Assembly: GCA_039105265.1 (NCBI GenBank)
Contig: JAPFFF010000021.1
Location: 248,001-312,000 of the forward strand
Length of the DNA stretch: 64,000 nt
Origin: Tritrichomonas musculus
Taxonomy: Eukaryota > Parabasalia > Tritrichomonadida > Tritrichomonadidae
Direction of reading: 5' to 3'
The notes beneath the pieces are model-generated. The model did no database searches, was not told where the DNA came from, and saw only the letters and a program-made list of their open reading frames with translations. The position numbers were made by a program, and so were the translations under genes. This document shows positions 9,930 through 19,262 of this stretch, one piece after another. How positions within the stretch are numbered: the first letter of the stretch is position 1; each line of letters starts with the position of its first letter.

Positions 9930-11246
9930 ATGGGAACAATGGAAAAGTTTAAAATTATGAATGAAAATGGAGATAAATATGCATTTCTAGACAATTTAGT
10001 TATTGATGATTATCTTATCAACAGAGAATATATGAAAATAATAATTAATGAAGATCCCACTGACCCAATAACATCAATTGCTGATTTTCAAACTTCAATG
10101 AACGAATTAATTGATATAAAAATCAAAGAGCTAAACGATTATTGTCAAGTCATTATCGCAAATTTACTTGGTGAAATGGTACCATCTAATTGTTCTCATG
10201 AAAAAAAAATTCATTATCGAAAATTAAAATATCTCTCATTTTTATACAACAAAGTTTTAGTTAAAAAAAACAAATTATTAATTTCATCTATTCAAAATAT
10301 CAAAAAAGACATTTTATCTTTAGTACATCTTTGTTCAGTTTTCCCATTCATTGAAGAAAAGATTAATTTCAAGCAAAAATTATCTTTTGAAAAAATATAT
10401 AGCGAGATTAGAAAAGAAGTTGAATTAAAATATAATGAGATAACTGTTGAATACTCGACCAAAGTTGCAAGAGCATTAAATTTTTATACTGAATCACTTC
10501 CGACATCTGAAATTCCCAAATTTGAATACACATTACCAATCACAGAAGATTCCTTATTTTCATTTTCATGTTTAATTAATTCCATTGATTTTCCACTCCA
10601 GAAAGAAATCCAAGAATTCGTCTCAAATTTCAACGACCAAATATTCATACAAAAAGTTTGTGGAATTTCGACCAAAATGATTGAAATATTAAATTTAAAG
10701 CAATCAGCATTTAAACATATTGCACAATATATTGTCAAATATGTTTTCAGTGCCTCTGAATTTGTTTTTCATCCACTTCTTGAATTTTCGTCATTTTTTC
10801 CTGATTCGAAAAAGAAAACGGTTTCTGAATTTGACATTCCTTCCTATCTTGTATCCAAAGATATTTCAATGGACACAAAGTTGGTCGATTTCATTGAATC
10901 AAATGAACTTTTAAAAGAGGCCTCAATTGAATTTTTTCAATTGATTTTCGAACCATCGCCAATCGACATCCTCATTCGATTGGACAGAGTCCTCAAGGAC
11001 ATAAACACTTACATAACTAGCATGGTAAAGAAGGAAGGTGAAATATTGGCCTTCATTCCTTTCGACGACACTTTCATCTTGCTTTGCGCAGTGATTGTCG
11101 TCTCTAACGTGCCTAATTTTGACGGTTTAATTCAATTTATATCGGTGTTCGTTGAAGACAAAATTCTCGTCAACGAGCTAAGCTTCGCTCAGAATACTTT
11201 AAGATGTGCTGCTGAATATCAAAAAAATGCAAAAAATCAAATGTAA
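9930..11246 (+). CDS. Probable VPS9-domain protein (Rab5-type GEF)
   Basis: A 438-residue, mostly alpha-helical protein. The last 70 residues read like the end of a VPS9 domain: FDDTFILLCAVIVVSNVPNF, then GLIQFISVFVED and NELSFAQNTL, matching the D-LLP...N---I-F----E--Y-L pattern of Rab5 exchange factors. The helical stretch before it (about 300-370) would supply the rest of the domain. The first 290 residues are helical and unassigned. If correct, it activates Rab5-like GTPases on early endosomes. The VPS9 call rests on pattern recognition and is moderate. Confidence 0.6.
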   Translation: MGTMEKFKIMNENGDKYAFLDNLVIDDYLINREYMKIIINEDPTDPITSIADFQTSMNELIDIKIKELNDYCQVIIANLLGEMVPSNCSHEKKIHYRKLKYLSFLYNKVLVKKNKLLISSIQNIKKDILSLVHLCSVFPFIEEKINFKQKLSFEKIYSEIRKEVELKYNEITVEYSTKVARALNFYTESLPTSEIPKFEYTLPITEDSLFSFSCLINSIDFPLQKEIQEFVSNFNDQIFIQKVCGISTKMIEILNLKQSAFKHIAQYIVKYVFSASEFVFHPLLEFSSFFPDSKKKTVSEFDIPSYLVSKDISMDTKLVDFIESNELLKEASIEFFQLIFEPSPIDILIRLDRVLKDINTYITSMVKKEGEILAFIPFDDTFILLCAVIVVSNVPNFDGLIQFISVFVEDKILVNELSFAQNTLRCAAEYQKNAKNQM

Positions 11247-13259
11247 ATGTTATTACTTTCTTGTTGTTTTATCTGATGAAATGACATGAAATCTGATATT
11301 TAAATGTTTGCAAAAATTTAAAATGTCACAGAGTGGTGGTGGCGTCTTTTGGATGCCTTACATGTTTGAATAATTACACATATTTCTTGTGAACTCTCTG
11401 GTGATTACTATATGAAAAATGCCAAATAATCAATTATTTTAAAATTTTTATATATTTTAATCACATTTATTTTTATTAATACCAATAAATATGAATATTT
11501 CAAAAATAAAATTAGATGAATATGTCTTATTGTATCCAAAAATCGTGGAAATTTTTTTTTTTTTTTAAAGGAGAACGGAGAACGTTTTTTTGTACGTTAA
11601 TAGGAAAAAATAAAACTCGTTTAAAATGCTATTAAATAAATATTTTAGCAATAGAAGCTAGGAAAGTTGCTTATTAATAAAGGATAAATATTTTTACAGG
11701 ATTTAATATGATTTTTGACAACAAAAAAATAAAGATTTTAATAATGGATTTGATAATTTTGAATTTAGGATAAAATTCTAAGGTAGCCACTTATATAGAA
11801 GATTTGAAATGCTCAATTAATATTAATGATCATACCAAAAAAGAAATCGGTCGTAGAAATCTTTCATTATTTTATAAGAAAGAATTTGGAAAAATTATTT
11901 ATTACGAAACTTTTTGAATATGTTATTTTTCACTGCATACTCAATTACTTTCAAATTTAAAAAATAAATTGAGAGAGAATTTACACAATTTGAATCATAA
12001 TATTATTGTTAGTTTTACATTATATTTTATTTAATATTATATTTAACTAAGATTAAATTGTTTTATGAATTATGAAATTAGAAATATTCATCTGAATTTT
12101 TGAATTAATTATAATCTTTAGTACTCAATATTTTAAAGTATTTGAAAAAAAGGTACAAAACCTATTCAATAACAATTTCTTTTATTCTTCATCATAGAAT
12201 TAATATTATCTATATATTTCTATATTTATAGCTTTATATTTGTAGTTAAATGCTTGAAAAACTTTTGTTTATATCCAAAAAAGAAAAATTGCTCTTAAAT
12301 TATTTTAAAAAACACGGTTACTATATAGGTTTTATAATTTTAAATTACATTTTTAATGTAAAAAATAAATTTATGCATTTCCTAATTTTATTTTGGTTAT
12401 TTGATTAATTTAAAAATTTTCATAATAATTAAAAATATAGTTATGTTTATCCATCATAACATTAATATAATCAATTCCTACTATAAATTGTTTCCAACAA
12501 AGTTATTTTTATTTGGATCAAATGATAATTCATTTAAAAGTGATTTTTAATTAATTATTCATAGCATTATATATAATATAATATAATAAAATTTAAAAAT
12601 ATATTAAAAAAATTGTTTTGCCAATATATTGCAAGGATAATATTAAATTTTCATCACTTTTATTTATAAGAAAAAAATTCTGAAAAGCTATAATCTCAGA
12701 AAATTGAATAACATAGCTCAGAAAACCAAAAAATAAAATTGAAAGAAAAAATAAATAATATTCAATTTATTTTTATATTACTCAGACAATATCTTATTAT
12801 GAAACACCAATTACAACTATATTATATTTATAAAATATAGATACATACATATTAAAAACAAATATAACATTCAATATATTATTATTAAATAAGAATCCGT
12901 AAAAAAATTCAAGTTACATTTCTTCTATGATATGTGTAACTTGGAATTGAGAGCTATATGAAAATTTTTTTTTCAATTAACAAACTTTTTCTGAAAATTG
13001 ATTTTTGTTTTGCAAATATCTTTTGTTTCTTACGATAAAAAGCCCTAATTGTCTATCATTAATTTCTTAATATATAATATTATAATTAATTATAGAAGTA
13101 AAAAAACAAAATAATGTTTTGTCATAACCGACAACTCCGTCCTCCTTTTTTTTTTTTTTTAAATTGATTGTAAAATGATCGTTATGGAATTGATTTCCAA
13201 ATTTCAAATTTTCAAACTTTTTCAATTGAAATAAAATTTCTAAGAATTCTATAATTTTC
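11247..13259. other. Gene-poor AT-rich spacer, 2 kb
   Basis: No gene is supported. Base composition is strongly AT with many short homopolymers. One local GC island at about 11325-11365 contains a short RNA-type hairpin (GGCGTC / GATGCC with a five-base loop). One ACTTTTTGA motif lies at 11909-11917. The last 50 bases before the next ATG form that gene's promoter region. Confidence 0.5.
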
Positions 13260-15644
13260 ATGATTGAAATCGAAATTGAAGGTCGTCTTCGAGTCAAAAT
13301 TAATCAGAAAAACAAAACTTCATCGGTTATCGAATCTCCAAAAGCGACAGGTACCATTTTTGTTCCACACTTTGTTGAACATGAAAATGAAAATTACAAA
13401 ATAATCAGCATTGGACAAAACGCGTTTAAAAATTGCCATATTGACACATTGACATTTGCAGAAGACTCCGAAGTTGAAACATTTGAAAAAGATTGTTTTT
13501 ATAATGCACATATCAAGAGACTCGAAATTCCAGGGAGCGTCAAGAAACTGAAAGATGGCTGGTGCAGCTGCATCCAATATTTGAGAGAAATTGAAATATC
13601 ACCAGAGAACAGCCATTTTATTCTGTACAATGAAGACTTCGTTCTTGGGAAGAGCAGCGAATCGAGTGACAAATTTGACGTTCTCCACTTTGCATGTTTT
13701 GACATCGAAGAAGCAGTGATCCCACCCCAAGTCACACGCATAAAGGCATTGTCATTTAGTAACCATCAGAGGCTGAAAACAGTCAGATTTTCAACCAACT
13801 CAGAACTCAAGTGCATTGAAAATTTTGCATTTTGTAGGAGCAGCATTGAAAGTCTGTCGCTGCCAGCGAGTGTCGAACAGATTGGCGACTGGTGTTTTTC
13901 AAATACTCGTAATCTTCGAAAAGTAGAAATTTCACCAGAAAACAAATTTTTCAAACTTTTTGAAGGCAGCTTTGTTGTGAAGGAGAGTCGCCGTGGGAGT
14001 GGCGCCTTCGATGCCATCATCTTTGCATCTCGTGACATTGAGAGCGCCAGCATCCCTCCACACATCAAAGTGATCAACAATTCTGCTTTTGATTATTGCA
14101 AACGATTGAAAACCGTCACATTTGAATCCAACTCATCACTCGAGTCAATCAAAACATTTGCATTTTCTTACATTCCAGGTCCAGAGAGACTCGTCCTTCC
14201 TCCCTCATTGAAAGTGGCAGATAGCAATTCGTTTTTATCAATCACAAATACGAAATCGATTGAATTCCTTGGCAAATCTGTCACAATCGGAAGCTGCTTC
14301 AGTTCATGCAAGAAATTGTCAACTGTCACTTTTCCAAACGCAGACGAGATCACCTTTGAAGATGGTGCAATGTCATGCGCTCCAGCTGATTTGAAGATTC
14401 ATGTTCGGCGGACTGCGAAACTGTCTGGCGGTGGCCTGAGTGGCAGCGAAGATCGAATCATTTACGTCGATGACGACTCAGTGACAGCAGACGAAGCGAC
14501 CGAAGAATTGGCAGCAGCAAGTGAATCATCCGCGGCAGTGAGCGATGACGTGAATAAGAATCCGTTTGAATTGGAGAACCGAAATCTGAAAAGTTTTGTT
14601 TCGTACCTGGTTTCGCGTCTTTCTAAGTACGAAGAAGTCATCTCGTACGACGACTTTGTCAGCAATCAAGAAGACATTTTCAGCCATGAAGAGCATGACA
14701 AATCAGGCGTGGCGACCAGTCATTCATTTGTTGGTCCGGACGAAGAAGAATTCCAGGAAATTGAAAGGAATATTGGTGAAGGCGACACGAGTGACTTTTT
14801 CAAAGTTTCAGACAATCGGACAGGGGAAGTGATGTGCAAGAAAGTGATCAAAGAGGTGAAAGACGATGACGCATTCAAAACACTTCAGAACGCTCTTAAA
14901 GAGATCGATGTTTCTGGATCAGTTCACCATCCGTGCATCTGCGAGTTGCTTGGCTACAACACGCAAGAACGTCTTCCAGTTTCAGAAGGTGAAGGTAAAA
15001 AGACGACGGTTGCACTTTTCTTTGAACTTCTTCCTTACAGCGTGAAAGAAGTCGCATCGAAGAATCTTCTGAGCAACACGTTGAAAGTTCGAGTTGCAGT
15101 TGAAGTTGCGTTTGGCATGTCTCATCTCCACCGCCGCAGCATGATGCACCGCGACCTGAGTCTTGATAAAGTCATGATGAACAGCGTCTTCGACTCCAAA
15201 ATCATCGGTCTTGGCCTTGCTCACGCGAGCGATCTGTCAGTGACAGGTTCCAGCAAGACGAAGTTCATCGGGACTCTTGCGTACATGTCGCCAGAGATGG
15301 CGCACGAAGAAGAATACGACAACAAGACAGACGTCTACTCGTACGGTGTTGTCCTTATGGAACTTTTCACAGGAAATCCTCCGAATCAGAGCATGCGGGA
15401 CAGACTGAACAACGCCAGCATTGAGTACCCGACAGCGTCATCGAACATCAGCGAGTACTGCATCGGTCTGATCAAGCGATGCACGTCATTTAAAGCGACA
15501 GAACGCCCGACATTCGACGAGATCATCGATGACATGTTTTGCAACAATTTCCAGCTTGCATCAGAAGTTGATGTTGAAGTGATCAAACACCGCTTCCGCG
15601 AGCTGAACTGCATCCGATCACGCCAGAATAAAGACAACAAATGA
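13260..15644 (+). CDS. BspA-like LRR_5 protein with C-terminal TKL-type pseudokinase
   Basis: A 794-residue protein. Residues about 35-400 are LRR_5 (BspA-like, TpLRR) repeats with phrases such as IISIGQNAFKNC and IESLSLPASVEQIGDWCF. An acidic linker (about 415-490) leads to a kinase fold (about 495-780). The lysine-bearing strand VMCKKVIKEV, the HRD motif (MMHRDLS, D632), SPE and a normal C-lobe (DVYSYGVVLMELFTG, ERPTF) are all present. However, the magnesium-binding DFG is GLG (650-652) and the catalytic-loop Asn is Lys (HRDLSLDK), so it is probably inactive and acts as a scaffold. GC content and codon choice rise sharply from the 5' to the 3' end. No signal peptide or membrane segment is seen. 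Confidence 0.88.
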   Translation: MIEIEIEGRLRVKINQKNKTSSVIESPKATGTIFVPHFVEHENENYKIISIGQNAFKNCHIDTLTFAEDSEVETFEKDCFYNAHIKRLEIPGSVKKLKDGWCSCIQYLREIEISPENSHFILYNEDFVLGKSSESSDKFDVLHFACFDIEEAVIPPQVTRIKALSFSNHQRLKTVRFSTNSELKCIENFAFCRSSIESLSLPASVEQIGDWCFSNTRNLRKVEISPENKFFKLFEGSFVVKESRRGSGAFDAIIFASRDIESASIPPHIKVINNSAFDYCKRLKTVTFESNSSLESIKTFAFSYIPGPERLVLPPSLKVADSNSFLSITNTKSIEFLGKSVTIGSCFSSCKKLSTVTFPNADEITFEDGAMSCAPADLKIHVRRTAKLSGGGLSGSEDRIIYVDDDSVTADEATEELAAASESSAAVSDDVNKNPFELENRNLKSFVSYLVSRLSKYEEVISYDDFVSNQEDIFSHEEHDKSGVATSHSFVGPDEEEFQEIERNIGEGDTSDFFKVSDNRTGEVMCKKVIKEVKDDDAFKTLQNALKEIDVSGSVHHPCICELLGYNTQERLPVSEGEGKKTTVALFFELLPYSVKEVASKNLLSNTLKVRVAVEVAFGMSHLHRRSMMHRDLSLDKVMMNSVFDSKIIGLGLAHASDLSVTGSSKTKFIGTLAYMSPEMAHEEEYDNKTDVYSYGVVLMELFTGNPPNQSMRDRLNNASIEYPTASSNISEYCIGLIKRCTSFKATERPTFDEIIDDMFCNNFQLASEVDVEVIKHRFRELNCIRSRQNKDNK

Positions 15645-15867
15645 AACAACAAAATATGACAAAACCACTTATCTTCTTGATGAAAATCATCAATTTTAAA
15701 TAAACAAACTTACTCAATTTTATTTTATTTTATTTTTTTTTTATGAATGCAAACTGATATGAAAAATGAACGATTAAATTAATATAAAATAAATGAAATA
15801 AACGAAAATAATAGTTTGAATAGTTCTCAAAACTATTGACGTTTTTATGAATGAATCAATCAATAAG
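15645..15867. other. Spacer after the LRR-pseudokinase gene
   Basis: AT-rich and without a gene. It includes a T-rich stretch of repeated TTTTA at about 15719-15742. Confidence 0.4.
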
Positions 15868-15987
15868 TCAATTGAATTCAAAATAAATATTTGCCAAATT
15901 GTATTTAGAGCTTTTATCATTTTTATGTTGAATTGATTCATTGAACAATTCGATAGCAAAGCCAATATTTGGCCTGATTTTTTCCAT
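15868..15987 (-). pseudogene. Short Sel1/TPR-like relic
   Basis: A 39-codon open frame containing FAIELFNESIQHK and SSKYNLANIYFEF, which has the helix-turn-helix spacing of one Sel1-like repeat as found in trichomonad Sel1-kinase proteins. It is far too short to be a functional protein and has no partner exon. It is most likely a relic of a larger gene, but chance cannot be excluded. Confidence 0.3.
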
Positions 15988-16007
15988 TTTAATTCTTTTA
16001 TTTTAAT

Positions 16008-16202
16008 TTAAAAAAAGCTTTTACAAAAGCCAACTATTGGTTTCATATCTTTGGAAAAAGTTCGTTCAAATGCACGAATAATGATTGATCGTTTTCCAAC
16101 ACCAGATGATCCTGCTAAAACAATCTTTGAGGATTCTTCTTCTTCTGTGTAATTTCCACTCATATAGGTATAACTTTTTCTTTGATGAAAATTTCCCTTC
16201 AA
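16008..16202 (-). pseudogene. Rab-family small GTPase relic (N-terminal piece)
   Basis: A 64-codon frame that reads as the start of a Rab GTPase: SSKIVLAGSSGVGKRS is the first strand plus P-loop, and FSKDMKPIVGF followed by CKSFF resembles the switch I region (Rab: KPTVGVDFxxKxF). The P-loop Ser/Thr that binds magnesium is Arg, two residues of the switch block seem lost, and the frame ends at once, so strands beyond switch I are missing. A normal Rab is about 200 residues. It is a broken host gene copy. Confidence 0.6.
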
Positions 16203-16807
16203 ATTTGAATAGATACAAACTATTGAATAAGCTTTAATTAAAATTATCCTCTATTGTTATCATCAACAAATCATTCTTTTAGTAAAGTAATAATTCCATT
16301 AAATAATTTTATTTTAATTAAAATATTAAATATTTTTTACTACTTAGTAAATATAATTATGTGATTGATTTAATCACTTTTGGTCATTGTATATGAATGA
16401 ACCATTGAATGAATCATGTTTGAAAATCAATAATCAGTCCAAATTCTACCCGATGCATTTTGATGTGGTTCATTATTATTTTTTTTTTCCAGTGGAAATC
16501 AGAAGCCATGTTTAACAGTGTTTTGTTATTGATTTAATCAATAAGGCATCAATATAATGACACCTCCAAAAAGCCTTTAATAGTGTTTTAGATGTTTTGC
16601 TTTGTTAGGAAGAGAAAGGATGTTAATAATAATTCAATATCATCAACGAGAATGATGAACAACAAGGTCGAACAACTCAACATTAAATTTAATAACAAGA
16701 CCTTCACGAATCAATAGCAACTATTCGATTAAAATTTTAAGAGAATTAGAAATAAAGTTAAAAAACTTTAATCAATAGTTAAATTTTATAAAAAAAAAAA
16801 AAAATAA
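16203..16807. other. Intergenic, about 600 bp
   Basis: No gene is recognised. A 14-base word TTTGTTAGGAAGAG at 16601-16614 recurs exactly at 29596-29609 in another spacer. A TCATCA/TGATGA inverted repeat with a seven-base loop lies at about 16639-16657. Confidence 0.4.
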
Positions 16808-18071
16808 TTATTTATTGACTTCTTCACTGGCCCAAAACCATGCAAATCCGTGATCTTCAGAATGACATCTTCCAACTTTAAGAACATCAATTAATTTTTG
16901 TTTGGTTACACATGAATTGAGTATATCATTTTTCAATGAATATGCTTGATTTGATATTTTTCTTATCACATCATCTAGCGAAGCTTTTTGATTTAATTGT
17001 CTTATTATTTCATTTTGTTGTCTTTGATGTTCTTCCCATATCTCTGATGTTTTTTGATTTAATCGTTCAATTATTTCTTTTTTGGCTCTTTGCTGCTGGG
17101 TTGAAAACGATTGCATTTTTTGATCAAATTGGTTTTGCATTTCATTTTGTGTTTTATTTTGTTGTGCTGTTAAAGATTGCATTTTTTGATCAAATTGATT
17201 TTGCATTTCATTTTGCTTTTTGTTTTGTTGTGCTGTTAAAGATTGCATTTTTTGATTAATTTGGTTTTGCATTTCATTTTGTGTTTTATTTTGCTGTTCT
17301 GTTAAAGATTGCATTTTTTGATTAATTTGGTTTTGCATTTCATTTTGATTTTTGTTTTGTTGTGCTGTTAAAGATTGCATTTTTTGATCAAATTGGTTTT
17401 GCATTTCATTTTGTGTTTTATTTTGCTGTTCTGTTAAAGACTGTATTCTTTGATCAAATTGATATTTCATCTCATCTTGCCCTTTTTGTTGTTGTATTGA
17501 TATAGAATTTATTTTTTGATCTAACAATGAAATCATTTTATTATGTATACCTTCTAAATTTGCTTGCAATGATATGATAGTCTCATTTTGCTTTTTAATT
17601 TGTTTTTTTAAATCTAATATTTCTTGTTTTTGTTCATCAACTATATGCAATTTTTCTTCAATATTTGTCAAAACAAGTTTTATGTCATTTTTATATTTCT
17701 TTAATTCAATATCATCATTTTTCTTTTCAGCTACAAATTCAATGAGTGAAATCATCAAATATTCTTTTAAAAAATCGAAATCAAACTTTTTTTCACAATG
17801 AGTTTTCTTTCAAAAGTGAATAGATCAGTACAACATCATTAATTGTCAAACCAAATAATTGAAAAATGATTAGTGAATCGTTTCCGTATCTTTGCCAATA
17901 ATTCATTAAAAATTGAATTATATTATAACGCTCAAAATTTTCATTCTTTAAAATATATTTTTGGCAAATTCTATGAAGGGTTGGTATTTCGAGTTCTAAC
18001 ATTTCTTGTGTCTTAATTTGCTCATCAAAATGATCAACGAAATATTGTTCTCTTTCAACACCAATCGACAT
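16808..18071 (-). pseudogene. BTB-like-family coiled-coil protein, frame-broken and N-truncated
   Basis: Two open frames appear to be one gene. The upstream frame (17793-18071, 92 codons) aligns by eye with residues about 169-250 of the intact neighbour at 19263-20564 (ER...H..E..K....L..P.....RI pattern). The downstream frame (16808-17758, 316 codons) carries the coiled coil. They are offset by one base beside an A7 run: the first ends NSL-stop while the other frame reads CEKKFDFDFLKEYL without interruption into the coil. The roughly 170 N-terminal residues of the neighbour have no counterpart. Either this is a pseudogene or a real shorter gene with a sequencing error or frameshift. Confidence 0.6.
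16964..17491 (-). repeat. 66-bp tandem repeat, 8 units, coding 22-residue coiled-coil repeats
   Basis: Eight 22-residue units follow the pattern QNKTQNEMQNQFDQKMQSLTA with small changes; the first and the last two are the most diverged. Twenty-two residues equals two hendecads (11-residue periods), which suggests a slightly right-handed or straight coiled coil instead of a heptad coil. Inner units are nearly identical in DNA, implying recent expansion or conversion. Confidence 0.85.
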
Positions 18072-18656
18072 TTGATTAAAATGTTTTCATTATGTGAAGT
18101 TGTCATTATTTTCTATTTTATCTCAAAAAGTTTAAATAAATATTCATGCCCCAAAAGCAATTAGAGCAATCTGAAGTGAGTCCATTATATTAATTAAAAA
18201 GACTATAATTAATAATAATTCTTTTTTTTCATTTATTAAGGCTAATTTCTTAAGGCCAACTAATTAGCAAAATATTATTAACAAAATTTACCGTTATTCC
18301 ACTTTTGAAACAAAAATGTAACAACCAAAATTGTTATCACCTACTTTTTTTTTTTTTTATCCACTTTCGTAACTGAAAATTTTATTATTTAATTATCTAT
18401 GTTTTTAAAGAGTTTTGACATTTTATATATAATGCAAGTAATTGTAGGAAATGCAGTAGTTATTGAGAACACCATTATATTTGAAATTATAGATGAAGAA
18501 AATTTTGCAAAAGACTCATTATGAAAAAACACTGATTTAATTACTGAAATAGAAACTTTCAGGCCGAGAATTTCCTAATTTTAAATATCCCAATCACCAA
18601 CCTGATCAAAAACAATTCAATTAATATTGACAAAGTTAACTTTTTTAACAATATTT
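18072..18656. other. Intergenic, about 580 bp
   Basis: No gene is recognised. It holds one TCAAAAAGT motif at 18123-18131, about 50 bp upstream of the coiled-coil relic, and a 12-T run near 18347. Confidence 0.4.
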
Positions 18657-18923
18657 CTAGTAATTTAAGTTGGAGTGATGTTTGGATTGAATTTGATTTT
18701 GGAAACAAAACATTTGATTTGAAATCAGGTTGGTTACAACCAGAAATTTTGGCGAATTGTTATTTATGCATTCATTTATACCTATTGAAATTGCAAGAAT
18801 GATTTGGGCTTGATAATATGTGGCAAGGCAAAGCACAGAAAACACTTTCCCGATGCCAGCGAAAGCATTCAATAGCAGCATGCAATCAGAAAAGAAGAAA
18901 AGGAAGCTTCCAATCACAATCAA
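18657..18923 (-). pseudogene. YhhN/TMEM86-family (lysoplasmalogenase-like) C-terminal relic
   Basis: The frame starts within the last conserved part of a YhhN family membrane protein: IVIGSFLFFFSDCMLLLN, then LATYYQAQIILAIS, matching the family's GALLFxxSD-hydrophobic and TYYxAQ-LIAxS blocks. The sequence in frame upstream carries a stop and no other transmembrane segments, so five or six of the usual eight helices are missing. A full-length YhhN protein is about 200-240 residues. It is best read as a broken gene copy. Confidence 0.55.
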
Positions 18924-19115
18924 AACATTTCTTGTGTTAATTTTCTATGTTCTTGAAAATGCATATTAAAATATAAAATTAAATGAATAACATTTACTTA
19001 ATGTTCATTGAACCAACGCTATTTGGATGGTTTGATCAAATTAAAACGGTTAGAAAGGTCAATTGACCAACCCCTAATATTTTTTATTTTGTGAATGAGT
19101 GTTATATTGAAAGAT
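18924..19115. other. Short spacer
   Basis: AT-rich, no gene seen. It lies between the YhhN relic and the 3' extension of the BTB-like gene. Confidence 0.3.
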
Positions 19116-19262
19116 TTATGAATTATTATCATCTATGCATATAAAGTTATCTAGACCTTGATTTGGTGGATGTAAATATGCTTCAGGATAGTCAAACATC
19201 TTATTTTGTGGTATTATATTTCTTTGTCCAAATCTAACTGGTCTTGGACAATCAGCGAAATT
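19116..19262 (-). other. In-frame 48-codon extension after the BTB-like stop codon
   Basis: Directly after the TAA, the same frame runs open for 48 codons to the next TAA. It contains NFADCPRPVRFGQRNIIP and PEAYLHPPNQG, rich in Pro, Arg and Gly and unlike the low-complexity K/N/I/F translations typical of these spacers. It may be a former C-terminus cut off by a nonsense mutation, or a readthrough extension. Confidence 0.4.

Noticed and set aside
13067-13297. 76-codon minus-strand frame overlapping the LRR-pseudokinase start
   Set aside because: It overlaps a well-supported gene and its body is poly-Lys/Ile spacer sequence.
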